A DNA stretch of 64,000 nucleotides from an uncultured Gammaproteobacteria bacterium (GCA_958295835.1 OY282378.1:2373001-2437000), one strand, 5' to 3'; positions 16,365 to 25,667 are shown, counted from the first letter of the stretch. The notes: generated from the letters alone by a model not told the origin. Numbers and translations: made by a program.

Positions 16365-17777
16365 ATGGCCAAACGCATCCCCGATCAGGAGCTGAAGACG
16401 GTCGAGGCCGCCATCCGCGGCCATCCCGGTGGTGTCACGATGCGGCAGATCGCCCGCGACGCCGGGATCGATCTGCCGATCCGGACCCTGCAATACCGCC
16501 TGAAGCTCCTCGTGGACGAGGGCCGCCTCATCAGGGAAGGCGAAGGGCGCGGGGCCAGGTACCGCCTCCCGGCCGTGACGGAGCGAAGCGCGTCCGCCGG
16601 AGAGGGCGTGGCGCGGGCCGGCGCGCGGGAGGAAGCCTCCGTGCCCCTCTCGAAAGACAGCGCCGAGATCCGGAACCATCTCCGCCGCCCGCTCCACGCA
16701 CGAACGCCGGTGGGCTACGACCGGGGGTTCCTGGATGCCTACCGGCCCAACGTGAGCGCCTGGCTCTCCCCGCGGGAACAGGTCCATCTCGCGGAAGTGG
16801 GCCGCCCGAGGATGACGGAGCAACCGGCGGGAACGTACGCGCGCCGCATCCTGGATCGGTTGCTCATCGACCTCTCGTGGAATTCGAGCCGCCTCGAAGG
16901 CAACACCTATTCCCTGCTCGACACCAGGCGTCTCCTCCACTTCGGCGAGGAAGCCGAAGGCCGGGAACGCCTCGAAGCCCAGATGATCCTCAACCACAAG
17001 GACGCGATCGAGTTCCTCGTCGACGCGGCGGCGCAGACCGGCTTCAACCGCCATACGATCCTCAACCTGCACGCGATGCTTGCGAACAACCTGCTTCCGG
17101 ACGAGACGGCGGCAGGCCGGTTGCGGCACATCGCGGTCGGCATCGAGCAATCCGTCTTCCACCCTCTGGAAATGCCCCAGCGCATCGAGGAATGTTTCGA
17201 TCGGATGCTTGCGACGGCCGCCGCCATCGAGGACCCGTTCGAGCAGTCCTTCTTCTTCATGGTGCACTTGCCCTACCTTCAGCCCTTCGACGACGTCAAC
17301 AAGCGCGTATCCCGCCTCGGCGCGAACATCCCGTTCATCAAGGGCAACCTGTGTCCGCTGTCGTTCATCGACGTCCCGCGATCCACGTATACCGAGGCCA
17401 TGCTCGGGGTGTACGAGCTGAACCGGATCGACTTGCTGAAAGACGTGTTCATCTGGGCGTATGAACGGTCCGCGGCCCGCTATGCCGCCATCCGGCAGTC
17501 CATCGGCGAGCCCGATCCCTTCAGGCTGCGGTACCGCGCCGCGCTACGCGAGATCGTCGGCGAGATCGTGCGCGGGCGCATGGACCGGAGGGCGGCGTTC
17601 GTCCACATCGCCACATGGGCGGATGCGAACATCGAGCCGGCCGACGACCGCGAGCCGTTCAGGGAGACGGCCGAGCGGGACATCCTCGGCCTGCACGAAG
17701 GAAACTACGCGCGCCACCGGATCACTCTGGCCGAATTCGACGCCTGGCGGCGGATCTGGGCGGAAGGCGCCGGATAG
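16365..17777 (+). CDS. Fic-fold protein with N-terminal winged helix, catalytic His replaced
   Basis: A 470-residue protein: a winged-helix domain at residues about 8-70 (KTVEAAIRGHPGGVTMRQIA ... RGARYRL), a linker, and a Fic domain. An inhibitory-type segment SSRLEGNTYS lies near residues 174-183. The Fic core reads Q306-P-F-D-D-V-N-K-R314 instead of HxFx(D/E)GN(G/K)R: the general base histidine is glutamine and the first glycine is valine, so AMP transfer by the normal mechanism is unlikely. A C-terminal helical domain follows. The leader has five GTTGCGCG half-sites, pointing to autoregulation. It may be a nucleotide-sensing repressor rather than a toxin; the family call is firm. Confidence 0.85.
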   Translation: MAKRIPDQELKTVEAAIRGHPGGVTMRQIARDAGIDLPIRTLQYRLKLLVDEGRLIREGEGRGARYRLPAVTERSASAGEGVARAGAREEASVPLSKDSAEIRNHLRRPLHARTPVGYDRGFLDAYRPNVSAWLSPREQVHLAEVGRPRMTEQPAGTYARRILDRLLIDLSWNSSRLEGNTYSLLDTRRLLHFGEEAEGRERLEAQMILNHKDAIEFLVDAAAQTGFNRHTILNLHAMLANNLLPDETAAGRLRHIAVGIEQSVFHPLEMPQRIEECFDRMLATAAAIEDPFEQSFFFMVHLPYLQPFDDVNKRVSRLGANIPFIKGNLCPLSFIDVPRSTYTEAMLGVYELNRIDLLKDVFIWAYERSAARYAAIRQSIGEPDPFRLRYRAALREIVGEIVRGRMDRRAAFVHIATWADANIEPADDREPFRETAERDILGLHEGNYARHRITLAEFDAWRRIWAEGAG

Positions 17778-17804
17778 CGCTGCCGACGCCCATCTGACTC
17801 GGAA

Positions 17805-17894
17805 GTCGAGGTCATCCGCTTTCGACGACCTGAGCGATCGTCAATGACCGTTGCCGTTTCGATCCAGAGACCCGAAAGCAGCACCACCACCGCC
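17805..17894 (+). repeat. Direct repeat copy A (about 90 bp)
   Basis: This segment matches 18890-18980, sharing TTTCGATCCAG.GACC and GAAAGCAGCACCACC among others. Together the copies flank the AbrB gene and its broken PIN partner. The rest of 17778-18170 holds no supported gene; part of it is the presumed promoter of the AbrB gene, for which I see no clear boxes. Confidence 0.6.
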
Positions 17895-18170
17895 GCCCCG
17901 TTTCGGCGGACGGTCAAGGAATTGGCGGAATCCTTGAGCGGGGACAGGCGTCACCCTTCCGCCACCGGCGCGTGCCGAGCTGGAACACATCCTGTGGGTG
18001 GAGTGGATTCGTGCTCAGGCATCTCGATGCACCGAACCCGATACGGCAGAACCAGCGGCCGGGATGGCAGGAGCCGCTGAACGGGAGCTACATGATTGCG
18101 GCACCTTTCAGATATCTGGTACAAAACTGAAAGAACCCGCAACAGCCGTTTCCAGCCTGGAGAGATATCC

Positions 18171-18479
18171 ATGGCAGAATGCGACAGTCGTGGCACGACA
18201 GCCCATGGTGCGACGCCAGCCAAGCCTTCCCTGACCCAGCGCGTCCGCATCGACCGGGCCGGCCGGGTGATCGTGCCCGCCGGCATCCGCAAGGCGCTCG
18301 ACATCCATGACGGGCAGGACCTGACGATCTCGCTCGATGACGGCTTCATCAGGCTCCAGACCATCGACGCCGCGCTCGAACGGGTGTGGGCCGTCGCAAA
18401 GCGCAGGCGCAGGAGGAAAAGTGCGGGCGTCGTCGATGAGTTCATCGCCGCTCGCCGAGCCGAAGCCGCGAAGGATTGA
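18171..18479 (+). CDS. AbrB/SpoVT-type antitoxin
   Basis: A 102-residue protein with a swapped-hairpin AbrB domain: QRVRIDRAGRVIVPAGIRKA then LDIHDGQDLTISLDDGFIRL, the standard VapB-type DNA-binding fold, followed by a basic and then alpha-helical tail that would wrap the toxin. ATG 18171 follows GGAGAG. Such proteins neutralise a PIN ribonuclease and repress their own operon. Its partner gene, beginning eight bases downstream, is truncated, so this is an orphan antitoxin unless it acts on another toxin. Confidence 0.85.
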   Translation: MAECDSRGTTAHGATPAKPSLTQRVRIDRAGRVIVPAGIRKALDIHDGQDLTISLDDGFIRLQTIDAALERVWAVAKRRRRRKSAGVVDEFIAARRAEAAKD

Positions 18480-18486
18480 GACGGCC

Positions 18487-18540
18487 GTGGTCATTCTGGA
18501 TGCGTCCGCCACGCTTGCCCTGATACTGAAAGAACAGTGA
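18487..18540 (+). pseudogene. PIN-domain toxin, truncated after 17 residues
   Basis: GTG 18487 begins MVILDASATLALILKEQ, the exact start expected of a PIN ribonuclease (first catalytic aspartate in LDAS), and then meets TGA at 18538-18540. No continuation is seen in any frame before the palindrome at 18712. The toxin is therefore lost while its antitoxin frame stays open. Confidence 0.75.
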
Positions 18541-18711
18541 GGGTAAGCCACACGCGCTAAGGAGGGTGACGAAAATAGAGTTTCCAGGTGACGGCGGTTT
18601 CTGCATCGAAGCGCGTGTCACGGTAACCGGATCGGTGAATTGCACCCGCGATGAAGTTGGAAACCTTAATTCGATCAGTCTCCTAATGGTCTTCTTCAGG
18701 CCGTCATTCCC

Positions 18712-18782
18712 GTCATTCCCGCGAAAGCGGGAATCCATTTCAATCATGAAAGTCTCTGGATTCCCGCTTTCGCGGGAATGAC
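18712..18782. repeat. Intergenic palindrome (26-bp perfect arms)
   Basis: GTCATTCCCGCGAAAGCGGG...TCCA at 18712-18737 is repeated inverted at 18757-18782 around a 19-base loop, preceded by an extra CCGTCATTCC. This is the widespread proteobacterial intergenic repeat that reads 'CATTCCCGCGAAAGCGGGAATCC' and behaves like a miniature mobile or REP element. It is the only recognisable feature in the otherwise geneless 18541-18889. Confidence 0.85.
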
Positions 18783-18889
18783 AGGTCTTTGATTGATGCA
18801 ACAGTCGGGAGAAGATTTGTATGGCGTACGCATTGCAATATTTGGCCTCGATCTGACCGATCCTCCACTGACGCCCGCTCGTCGTGAAA

Positions 18890-18980
18890 ATTGAGGCAAT
18901 CCGCTTTTGACGATGACATAAACGATCACCAATGGCTATTACCGTTTCGATCCAGGGACCGAAAGCAGCACCACCGCTCC
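18890..18980 (+). repeat. Direct repeat copy B (about 90 bp)
   Basis: Partner of 17805-17894, in the same orientation. Both copies contain a possible ATG followed by ..TTTCGATCCAG, so they may derive from one gene start. Copy B ends ten bases from the stop of the ParA-like gene. Confidence 0.6.
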
Positions 18981-18990
18981 CGGAGGAACG

Positions 18991-19980
18991 TCAGGCGGTC
19001 GTCACCCCGCATCGCCGGGCCACGGTCCGGGCGAGTGCCCGGAAGTCGCGGTAGCACCCCCGCACGGCATTGACCTGGCTGCCGATGACGCCGTCCGCCG
19101 GCTTCAGGGCGAACATCGGTTTGCGCGCCTCCTGCGCGAGCGGCATCAGGCTTCGATAATGCTTGAGGGCGGCCAGGCAGTGCCTATCATTGGCCATGGA
19201 AAGGGCGGGCCGTGCGGCCTGGCCGACCACGAAATTACGGTACGCGCCCGGTATGCGTTCCATCCAGCGTTCATACGCCATGACCGGGCGATTCAACCGC
19301 ACCGCATGTTGAAGCACCACGTACCCGATCGGCCGCATGTCTCCGCGCGGCACGTCCAGGCCCGCTACCGGGTTGCGCTTCCGGCGCTCCGACCACTCCT
19401 TCCGCCACCGGCGCAGGGTCGGTCCGAGATTGTGGAGGCCCCGAATGGAGTAGAGGTCGGCCGCCAGCGGCACGACGACATGGTCCGCGGCGACCAGTAC
19501 CGCCCGGTTGAGAGCACCGAGGTTCGGGCCGACGTCCATCAGGATCAGGTCTGCGGCAACCTCCTCCGCCGCCCCGTGCAGGGCTCGCGAGATGGCCGAA
19601 AGCACGCGGAATGCACGGGGCTTTCGGTCAAGGCAGTCCGGCCACTGGCTCGTCAGCTCGTCTTCCGCCCCGGATAGCAGCACGTCGCCCGCGACCAGTC
19701 CGATTCCGGGCGCGGGCTCCGTTACATGCGGCGTCGTGACGTCTCCGGTGCCTTCCAGGAGCGGTCGCAGGGAGGTGTAGATCGTCCCATCCTCGCGATC
19801 TTCCTCCCACAGGTTCTCAAGCTCCTCGTCGTTCAGGAACATGCTGGTGAGATTCGCCTGTGGGTCGAGGTCCGCCACCAGGACGTTGAAGTCGAGCCTC
19901 GCGTACATCCAGGCGAGATGGTAGACGAGGGAGGTCTTTCCAACGCCGCCCTTGTTGTTGAACACGGCGATGCTTCTCAC
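18991..19980 (-). CDS. ParA-like ATPase
   Basis: A 329-residue ParA/Soj-type P-loop ATPase. The deviant Walker A FNNKGGVGKTS is at residues 7-17, switch I/Walker A' VLVADLDPQANLT near 34-46, and Walker B LILMDVGPNLGALNRA mid-protein. Such proteins partition plasmids or other cargo, and some act with defence or chromosome-linked modules. GTG 19980 overlaps the stop of the AlbA_2 ATPase gene (GTGA), so the two are co-translated. No ParB or parS-like repeat is visible nearby, so partition proper is doubtful. Confidence 0.88.
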   Translation of the reverse strand: MRSIAVFNNKGGVGKTSLVYHLAWMYARLDFNVLVADLDPQANLTSMFLNDEELENLWEEDREDGTIYTSLRPLLEGTGDVTTPHVTEPAPGIGLVAGDVLLSGAEDELTSQWPDCLDRKPRAFRVLSAISRALHGAAEEVAADLILMDVGPNLGALNRAVLVAADHVVVPLAADLYSIRGLHNLGPTLRRWRKEWSERRKRNPVAGLDVPRGDMRPIGYVVLQHAVRLNRPVMAYERWMERIPGAYRNFVVGQAARPALSMANDRHCLAALKHYRSLMPLAQEARKPMFALKPADGVIGSQVNAVRGCYRDFRALARTVARRCGVTTA

Positions 19981-21167
19981 GGTGCGGCCCTCACCGTGGC
20001 GACGACCAGGGTCTGTTGGAATTCGAATTCAGGCGCCGGATTGCCGTTCTCTTCCAGGGCTCTGCGAGCCAGCGGCACGCCGAGGCCGAAGCGTTGCGCG
20101 AACCCCAGATTGGCCATGATCTCGGCCAGAAGCGGATTGCGGTAATCGGTGTCTCCCGTGCCGAAGTTGTCGCGCGTGATCCTTCCGTACAACCCGCCGG
20201 GGCTCGCAATCTCGATCCGGTCGGAGAACCAGTGTATCCGTATCGGGGTGTTGGTTCCTTCGTAGCTGCGGTGCATGACGGCGTTGTGCGCGAGTTGCCG
20301 CAAGGCATCGGCGGGGTAGTCGGGGCGCTGCCTCTCCCGCGGCACGCCCGCGACCTGGGTGCGAACCGAAACGTTCAGGTCGAGGAGCTCGTCGAGCCGG
20401 CGAACCACGTCGGCCAATCCACCGGTGAGCTGCTTCTGATCCCGGATCGGATCGGTAATCTCAGTGCCGTCGATACGAAGGAATTGAACGTAAGCGCCGG
20501 GCACGAATGCCTGCGGATCCAATCCGAACGCAATAACCGCACCCCATGTCGGCTTTTCTCCCTGAACCAGTCGCAGGGAACGCAACTGATGCTCAAGTGG
20601 TCGAGTGTTCCGTTCGAGTACTTCGGGCGCGATCGCGTTCGGCAGGTAATGGCCGCGCACGAAGTCCCGATCGAGGTCACTGATGTGGGCTCCGTCCACC
20701 GCCCTCAAATCGAAGGGCAGGTCGGCAGCGCGCCGGCGTTCGGTGAGCAGGCGTTCGTCTTCCACGGAACCTTCGCGAACGGACGGGCCGACCCGGACCC
20801 AGACGCGGCCCTTGTAACGCACGGGCGTATCGGCCGCTGGCTCGACGGACACGACGGCGACTTCGCAGCCCTTCAACACCCGTTTTTGTACCGTCATCGA
20901 GGGCAGTGGCAGGATGGCGCCTTCGCCGTGGATGTTTGCCAATCTCGTCAACAGGGCGTCGTCGATCGGCAACGAGGCGCAGGAACCGTCGTCCCGTACC
21001 CCGACCAGCACCACCCCCGGCCTGCCGTTTCCCGGCAGATCGTTGGCGAAGGCGCAGACGTTGCGTCGGATCTTCGTGCCGTCGGCGGCCGACTCCTTGC
21101 GTTCCACGAGATCGGATTCGAGATCCGACATCAGCGCTTCGAGTTCGGCATCGGAATACGTCGCCAT
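19977..21167 (-). CDS. AlbA_2 (Schlafen-like) domain protein with ATP-binding C-terminus
   Basis: A 396-residue protein. Residues about 10-120 form an AlbA_2 domain (SDLVERKESAADGTKIRRNV then CAFANDLPG, with VVLVGVRDDG), the nucleic-acid-binding fold shared with Schlafen proteins. The C-terminal half has the HATPase_c_4-like segment ADALRQLAHNAVMHRSYEGT and IEIASPGGLYGRITRDNF. Such proteins are often annotated as transcriptional regulators or helicases and are frequent in defence islands. ATG 21167 overlaps a TAA (TAATG). It lies between res and the ParA-like gene in one operon. Role unknown. Confidence 0.85.
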   Translation of the reverse strand: MATYSDAELEALMSDLESDLVERKESAADGTKIRRNVCAFANDLPGNGRPGVVLVGVRDDGSCASLPIDDALLTRLANIHGEGAILPLPSMTVQKRVLKGCEVAVVSVEPAADTPVRYKGRVWVRVGPSVREGSVEDERLLTERRRAADLPFDLRAVDGAHISDLDRDFVRGHYLPNAIAPEVLERNTRPLEHQLRSLRLVQGEKPTWGAVIAFGLDPQAFVPGAYVQFLRIDGTEITDPIRDQKQLTGGLADVVRRLDELLDLNVSVRTQVAGVPRERQRPDYPADALRQLAHNAVMHRSYEGTNTPIRIHWFSDRIEIASPGGLYGRITRDNFGTGDTDYRNPLLAEIMANLGFAQRFGLGVPLARRALEENGNPAPEFEFQQTLVVATVRAAP

Positions 21168-21345
21168 TACCGCCTACCCCTCGCGACCCGTTCGTTTCCG
21201 ATGCCGTGCAGTGCGGAGTACGTCGCCATTACCACCCGCTCCTCGCGACCCGTTCGTTTCCGATGCCGCGCAGTTCGGAGTACGTCGCCATTACCACCCG
21301 CCCCTCGCGACCCGTTCGCGCCCGATGCCGCGCAGTATCGCACCG
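21160..21345 (-). repeat. Three tandem 62-bp copies of the res / AlbA_2 gene junction
   Basis: Units begin at 21160, 21222 and 21284. Each contains the last codons of res (LRGIG.ERVAR) and the first codons of the next gene (MATYS). The two extra units form complete 20-residue frames, 21291-21229 ([20 protein letters not shown]) and 21229-21167 (MATYSALHGIGNERVARGRR), joined by TAATG overlaps, so res, both peptides and the AlbA_2 gene read as a coupled chain. Confidence 0.85.
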
Positions 21346-24300
21346 ATGTACGAACCCTGGTCCTCCTCCTGGAATGCGATGTGCCGCGCCGCCATCTCGG
21401 GCTTGCCGATGCCCCAGAGCTTCCCCATCACGTGTGAAGGCGTACTGGACACGATGAAGGAATCCAGCGCGACCTTCGGATCGCCGAGGCGTCGCTCGAT
21501 CTCCTTGATGGTCTCGAAGAAGCGGATCTTCGGATCGTCCGCGCCGACGTTGCGGATGCCCTTCGGGTCGACGAAGGTGACGTGCTGCCGGTCGCCGGCG
21601 AGCAGCCACAGGATGAAGTCGGGGTGGAAGTTGCCCGCTTCGAAGAAGCCGATGCCGCGGCCCCGGCTCCTGTTGCGCAACAGGTAGAGCTCCCTGCCCT
21701 CGAAGGCGGCGGCGTTGCCGTCGCACCAGGTTTTCAGATCCTCCACGAAGCGGCGCTCGCCCCGGTTGAGCGGCACGGGAGAAACTTCCACCACCCCGTC
21801 TTCGAGGGCAAGCAAGGGCTGGTACAGATGCTTGTCGAACCAGACGGCGCTGAGGCCCTGGAAGGTCCAGGGTTTCAGGTCGCCGCCCTCGATCGCCACC
21901 TTCAGCTCTTCCAGCCTTGCCACGATGTCCTGCCGCGATTTCTCGACGAGGATGCGGTACCCGTACTCACCGCCTTCCTCGCGCACCATGGGGAAATTCG
22001 GATCGTCCTCGGCCAGCGCCCGGTATTCGAGGTGCGGAAGCTCCCACTGGTGCTTGTGGAAGGTGTAGTAGCGCTCCGTGTACTTCTTGAGCAGGGCAAG
22101 CGCGATCTCCTGCCAGAGCCGGACCTTGTCGATGGAGTCGGCGGCGAGCGCGGATTCGGGGATGAGCAGGCGGTACCAGGTGGTGTCGGCCAGGAGATCG
22201 CGAATGCCTGCGCGCGACAGGTTCAGGTTGTACCAGCCCCGCTCTGCCTTGAACCGCTCCAGCGCGAAGAACAGGCCATCAATGTCCAGAAAGGCGACGT
22301 GGGCCGGTTGCAGATGGGCCTGTTCGGGCGCCGCGCTGGCATCATCGCCCTCCTCACCGGAGGCCGCTCCCGCCGGGTCCATGGCCTGGATCTTCGGATA
22401 CCAGTTGATGACCACTTGGTTCCGCCGGAGATAGTCCGCTTCCCGCTCCCTCGCATCGTCTGCCGGCACTTCGTCCGGGGGCCGCAGGGTCGGCATCGGG
22501 CCGAGCTTGCGGAAGGCGCCGCCGGACTCGGTGCTGACGCCGTTGATGGTCTTCCTGATCCGGATGGTCTTGAGCGGCTGCGTGCCGAGGTTCCTGACGA
22601 TCGGCAGGTGGAATTCGATCCGTTCGTCGTCGGGCAGACACTCTTCTTCGAGAAAGTCCCGGAACTGGGCCATGTAGTTGGCGCGGATGCCGAAGACCTG
22701 GAGCGTTTCGAGGGACTCGATGGAGTCCGGCCGTTCCAGGCCCTCCGCGAGCTCCGCCCTCGCGCTGCGCTTCAGGCTCATTCCGCAGCCCTTGAGCCGC
22801 ACGCCGCGCCCGAAGAGCTGGATGATCTGCGCCCCCTCGCCGCGCCCGACGTTCATCAGCCCCATGGTGCCGACGCGCCAGCTATTCCACCCCTCGGTGA
22901 ACTTCCGGGAGCCGATGAGCACGTTGACGGTCGAGCGGGGCGCGGCGAGATCGTGGAAGAGCGAGCCCGCGAACTCCCGCTCGGCCACGTTGAACCCTTC
23001 CCGCTCGCAGAGGGTCACGAGCTTGGCGTCGTCGCCGACGTTGATGACCCCGAAGGGCTCGTTGTCCCCCACCCGCAACGCCACCTCCCCCGCCGCCCCC
23101 TTCAGGTTCTCGACGTGCAGCGCACCGCCGCGCGGCGCGTTGAAGAGGAGCTCCAGGGTCTCGTCGAACACCTGTTCGGGCGACAGCCCGCTGGTGTCGA
23201 GATGGACGAAGCGCCCGGCAAAGAGGTTCTCCCCGGACGCGGAGACGAGCCCGCGGCTCAGGATCTCCCGGATGCGCGCGACGCTGCCGGTGCGGTCCGA
23301 CACGTAGCCGGCCAGGAAGCGCAGGATCTCGACGATGTCCGAGGCGTCGCGCTTCGCAAGCGTGGCAGTGACCCGGCCGCCGACGAAGATCCACAGCGGG
23401 CGCTCCAGGTTGAAGGGACGGAGCGCCGCCTCGTGCTCGCGGTAGAGCCGTTGTTGCTGGAAGAAGGCGAGCAGGCAGGCGGTGAGGTAGCTGGCCATCC
23501 ATTCCGCGCTGCTGTCGTCTTCGAGGTTCAGGATCCGGTAGTCCTTGCCGAAGCCGTCGCCGTAGAACCAGCGGTAGGAGTAGTCGAAGAGGGTGCCGCG
23601 GGCATAGAGGTCGCCGAGGCCCGGGTTGCCCTTGACCGCCTGCCCGAAGGTCGCCGAGTACTCGAAGGAGAAGCCCTTCTCGCAGAGCGCGTTGCGAAAG
23701 CGCATCCACGCGCCGTCCCCGCCCGCGGCGGCCCCGCGATGCCCCTCGTCGATCAGCACGAGGTTGTTCCCCTCGAAAGCCTCCACGGCGACCGTCCTGG
23801 CTCCCATCTCGTCCCTGAGCTTCGTGATCTCCAGGATCTCGACTGCCTGCCCGGCGAAGAGCCCCCGGCCCTCCTTGCTGAAGATCTCCGCCTCGATCCC
23901 CGCCGTCTCGAACTCGCGCAGATGTTGGCGCGAGAGCCCTTCGTTGGGGGTCAGCAGGATGATGCGGTTGAGGTCGCGGGCGCGGCCGTGGCTCACCGCC
24001 AGGCGCCGGTACTGGAGGAGGTGGGCGTGCATGAGGAGGGTCTTGCCGCTGCCGGTGGCCATCCAGAACGCCAGCTTGTTGAGCTGCGTCGAAGCTTCGG
24101 TTTCGGCGGCGGTCTCGTCGAACAGGGAGACGCGGTCGGCCTCCGCCTTGCCCTCGTTGAACGCGGCGATGTGCGCGTTCAACGCCGCCAGCAGCGCCCG
24201 CGGGTTACGGAACCAGCGGTCGAGGTAGATCTCGGTGAAGAGCAGGGCGAGGTACTGGAAGTACTTCCAGACGATCGGGGGCTCGCCACGGGTGATGCGT

Positions 24301-24581
24301 TGCTCGTTCAAGCGGGCGGTGACGGCGACGATCGCCTGATCGTGCTCCAGCAGCACCTCGTCCGGCAAGGCCGGGCGCCGCTCCCCGGGCAGGTGCAGGC
24401 ACAGGGCGCGATAGAAGCGGTGGACGTTGTCCTCGTCCAGCCCTTCGAGCGATTCGTCGCGCAGGTGCTCGGCAAGCCGGTCGAAGCGCTCGACGCCGAA
24501 CAGCCCGAGGAGCCACTGGTGCAGCACCAGCCTCCGCGAGAAGGGCAGGGGGGCGTTACGGCGGCGGCGGGGCCGGGGCAT
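21291..24581 (-). CDS. Type III restriction enzyme Res-like subunit (SF2 helicase/nuclease)
   Basis: A 1096-residue DEAD/DEAH-family protein related to type III Res. The Walker A motif is [10 protein letters not shown] near residue 174, Walker [11 protein letters not shown] near 275; motif VI-like [13 protein letters not shown] follows later, and the C-terminal third contains [20 protein letters not shown], a PD-(D/E)xK-like nuclease core (D...xxK). In type III systems Res translocates or switches along DNA and cuts when bound to Mod. ATG 24581 follows AGGGAG; a frame upstream is open but not conserved. Mod is 3.5 kb away in another operon. Alternatively it is a stand-alone defence helicase. 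Confidence 0.88.
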   Translation of the reverse strand: MPRPRRRRNAPLPFSRRLVLHQWLLGLFGVERFDRLAEHLRDESLEGLDEDNVHRFYRALCLHLPGERRPALPDEVLLEHDQAIVAVTARLNEQRITRGEPPIVWKYFQYLALLFTEIYLDRWFRNPRALLAALNAHIAAFNEGKAEADRVSLFDETAAETEASTQLNKLAFWMATGSGKTLLMHAHLLQYRRLAVSHGRARDLNRIILLTPNEGLSRQHLREFETAGIEAEIFSKEGRGLFAGQAVEILEITKLRDEMGARTVAVEAFEGNNLVLIDEGHRGAAAGGDGAWMRFRNALCEKGFSFEYSATFGQAVKGNPGLGDLYARGTLFDYSYRWFYGDGFGKDYRILNLEDDSSAEWMASYLTACLLAFFQQQRLYREHEAALRPFNLERPLWIFVGGRVTATLAKRDASDIVEILRFLAGYVSDRTGSVARIREILSRGLVSASGENLFAGRFVHLDTSGLSPEQVFDETLELLFNAPRGGALHVENLKGAAGEVALRVGDNEPFGVINVGDDAKLVTLCEREGFNVAEREFAGSLFHDLAAPRSTVNVLIGSRKFTEGWNSWRVGTMGLMNVGRGEGAQIIQLFGRGVRLKGCGMSLKRSARAELAEGLERPDSIESLETLQVFGIRANYMAQFRDFLEEECLPDDERIEFHLPIVRNLGTQPLKTIRIRKTINGVSTESGGAFRKLGPMPTLRPPDEVPADDAREREADYLRRNQVVINWYPKIQAMDPAGAASGEEGDDASAAPEQAHLQPAHVAFLDIDGLFFALERFKAERGWYNLNLSRAGIRDLLADTTWYRLLIPESALAADSIDKVRLWQEIALALLKKYTERYYTFHKHQWELPHLEYRALAEDDPNFPMVREEGGEYGYRILVEKSRQDIVARLEELKVAIEGGDLKPWTFQGLSAVWFDKHLYQPLLALEDGVVEVSPVPLNRGERRFVEDLKTWCDGNAAAFEGRELYLLRNRSRGRGIGFFEAGNFHPDFILWLLAGDRQHVTFVDPKGIRNVGADDPKIRFFETIKEIERRLGDPKVALDSFIVSSTPSHVMGKLWGIGKPEMAARHIAFQEEDQGSYIGAILRGIGRERVARGGW

Positions 24582-24663
24582 CAGGCGCTCCCTGGCCGGT
24601 GGTGGAGGGCCGGCGGCTCGCTGCGCCTCTCTGTCGAACGAAAGCGATGGGCGGGTGCTTCCA

Positions 24664-24811
24664 TCACGCGACCGCATCGAGGCCATTCTTTGCGACCAGC
24701 GTCAAGAGCTTCAGCGAAGCGCCCCGTGGCCGCTTCTCGCCCCGCTCCCACTGGCTGACGAGGCTCGTGGTCACGTTGAGGTATCGGGAGAAGACTGCCT
24801 GAGGCGCATCG
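24664..24811 (-). pseudogene. HigA-type antitoxin, C-terminal half
   Basis: Encodes QAVFSRYLNVTTSLVSQWER and then [25 protein letters not shown] before a stop, the helix-turn-helix half of a HigA/XRE antitoxin. Its N-terminal half lies at 25262-25424 on the same strand. The two halves are separated by about 450 bases and are now in different frames, so the antitoxin is broken. Confidence 0.8.
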
Positions 24812-24900
24812 TGAACCGCGTGGCGCTGGCCCTGGCTGCCGTCTTGGTCGGGTGGTGGCGGCCTTCCTGCACGTGGCCGGGGGCTGGCAGGTTCGGCGAG

Positions 24901-25092
24901 CTACGTGGGGGGTGGGGATTCGCGGCGCGTGAAGCCCTCGAACAACCCTTCAAGCCGGGCCATGCGTTCGCGAAGGTCGCCGATGTCGCGGTGGAGTCCA
25001 GCGATGTCGCGGCGTGTGGCGTATTGGCCGGGGAGGATGACTGCGGCGAGTGCGATGGCGGTGCCGATGATGGCGATGAGCTCGGGGGACAT
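24901..25092 (-). CDS. Small membrane-anchored coiled-coil protein (63 aa)
   Basis: A 63-residue protein with one N-terminal membrane helix (MSPELIAIIGTAIALAAVIL) and a charged heptad-like tail (RRDIAGLHRDIGDLRERMAR LEGLFEG). ATG 25092 has AGGAG eight bases upstream. Proteins of this shape are common but unnamed in high-GC proteobacteria. It lies inside the insertion that splits the HigA-type antitoxin, so it came with, or is, the inserted cargo. Function unknown. The flanking 24812-24900 and 25093-25261 contain nothing else I recognise. Confidence 0.6.
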   Translation of the reverse strand: MSPELIAIIGTAIALAAVILPGQYATRRDIAGLHRDIGDLRERMARLEGLFEGFTRRESPPPT

Positions 25093-25261
25093 GCCAGCGC
25101 TCCTGTGCGTGCGCCGGCAAGCGTAGCACGGGGTGATCGGCGCTGACGATCGACTCCGGCACGGTCAATCGCGGCAGCTTGTGTGCGCGGGGGTCGCGTG
25201 CCTGTGTCTGTACCGCCCCGTGCCGGCCCGGATTCCGCCCTCTTGGGCCGGCGTAACGGAC

Positions 25262-25424
25262 CATTCAACAACCGGATCTCCTTCGGCGTCATGGTCTCGA
25301 CCGGCGTAAGGCATATCTCGTCGAAGGCCCTCATGGTCCGCTTCGCCATAACGCCCGCCTCCGCCAAGCCGAGCGCGGTCTCGTGCGCCGCCGCCAAGGC
25401 GTCGCTCTTGTACTGCTTAGCCAT
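25262..25424 (-). pseudogene. HigA-type antitoxin, N-terminal half
   Basis: Encodes MAKQYKSDALAAAHETALGL ... AGVMAKRTMRAFDEICLTPV ... EIRLL, the normal start of a HigA antitoxin up to the point where the helix-turn-helix should begin; beyond it the frame becomes low-complexity sequence unlike any antitoxin. Its ribosome site GGAGGTGAAC lies just upstream, next to palindromic element copy 1. No HigB toxin gene is seen beside it. Confidence 0.8.
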
Positions 25425-25445
25425 CGCAGTTCACCTCCGGACTGC

Positions 25446-25545
25446 GTTTGCCGGTCACCGGTGACCGGCAAATTCCGTTGTCGGCCAAATCTGTCGGAAA
25501 ATGGCCGACAATATGGTTGGCCGGGCATGGATGGTCGTCAAGCAC
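25446..25545 (+). repeat. Double-palindrome element, copy 1
   Basis: A roughly 100-base element present three times in 1.4 kb. It starts with a perfect 24-base palindrome (25448-25471, core CCGGTCACCGGTGACCGG), followed by inverted arms GTTGTCGGCCA (25477-25487) and TGGCCGACAAT (25502-25512), and a conserved tail with CATGGATG.TCGTCAA. Copy 1 lies 21 bases upstream of the HigA start codon, where it could affect transcription or translation. It encodes no transposase. Confidence 0.8.
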
Positions 25546-25667
25546 ATGGGAGCGGGCGATCACCTGCCCCGGCAACATCCGCCCCTGCCGGTTTGCTCCT
25601 GTCGGTTTGACACCTTCACCTTGCCGAAATAGGGTTCCAGCAAGGCAAACGCCCGGATGTTTCCGCC

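Noticed and set aside
18991..21167. A plasmid partition locus (ParA plus partner)
   Set aside because: The neighbour is an AlbA_2 ATPase, not ParB, and no parS-like repeats or replication gene are present.
21582..24758. A 1058-codon open frame on the plus strand
   Set aside because: Antisense shadow of res; no motif and no ribosome site.
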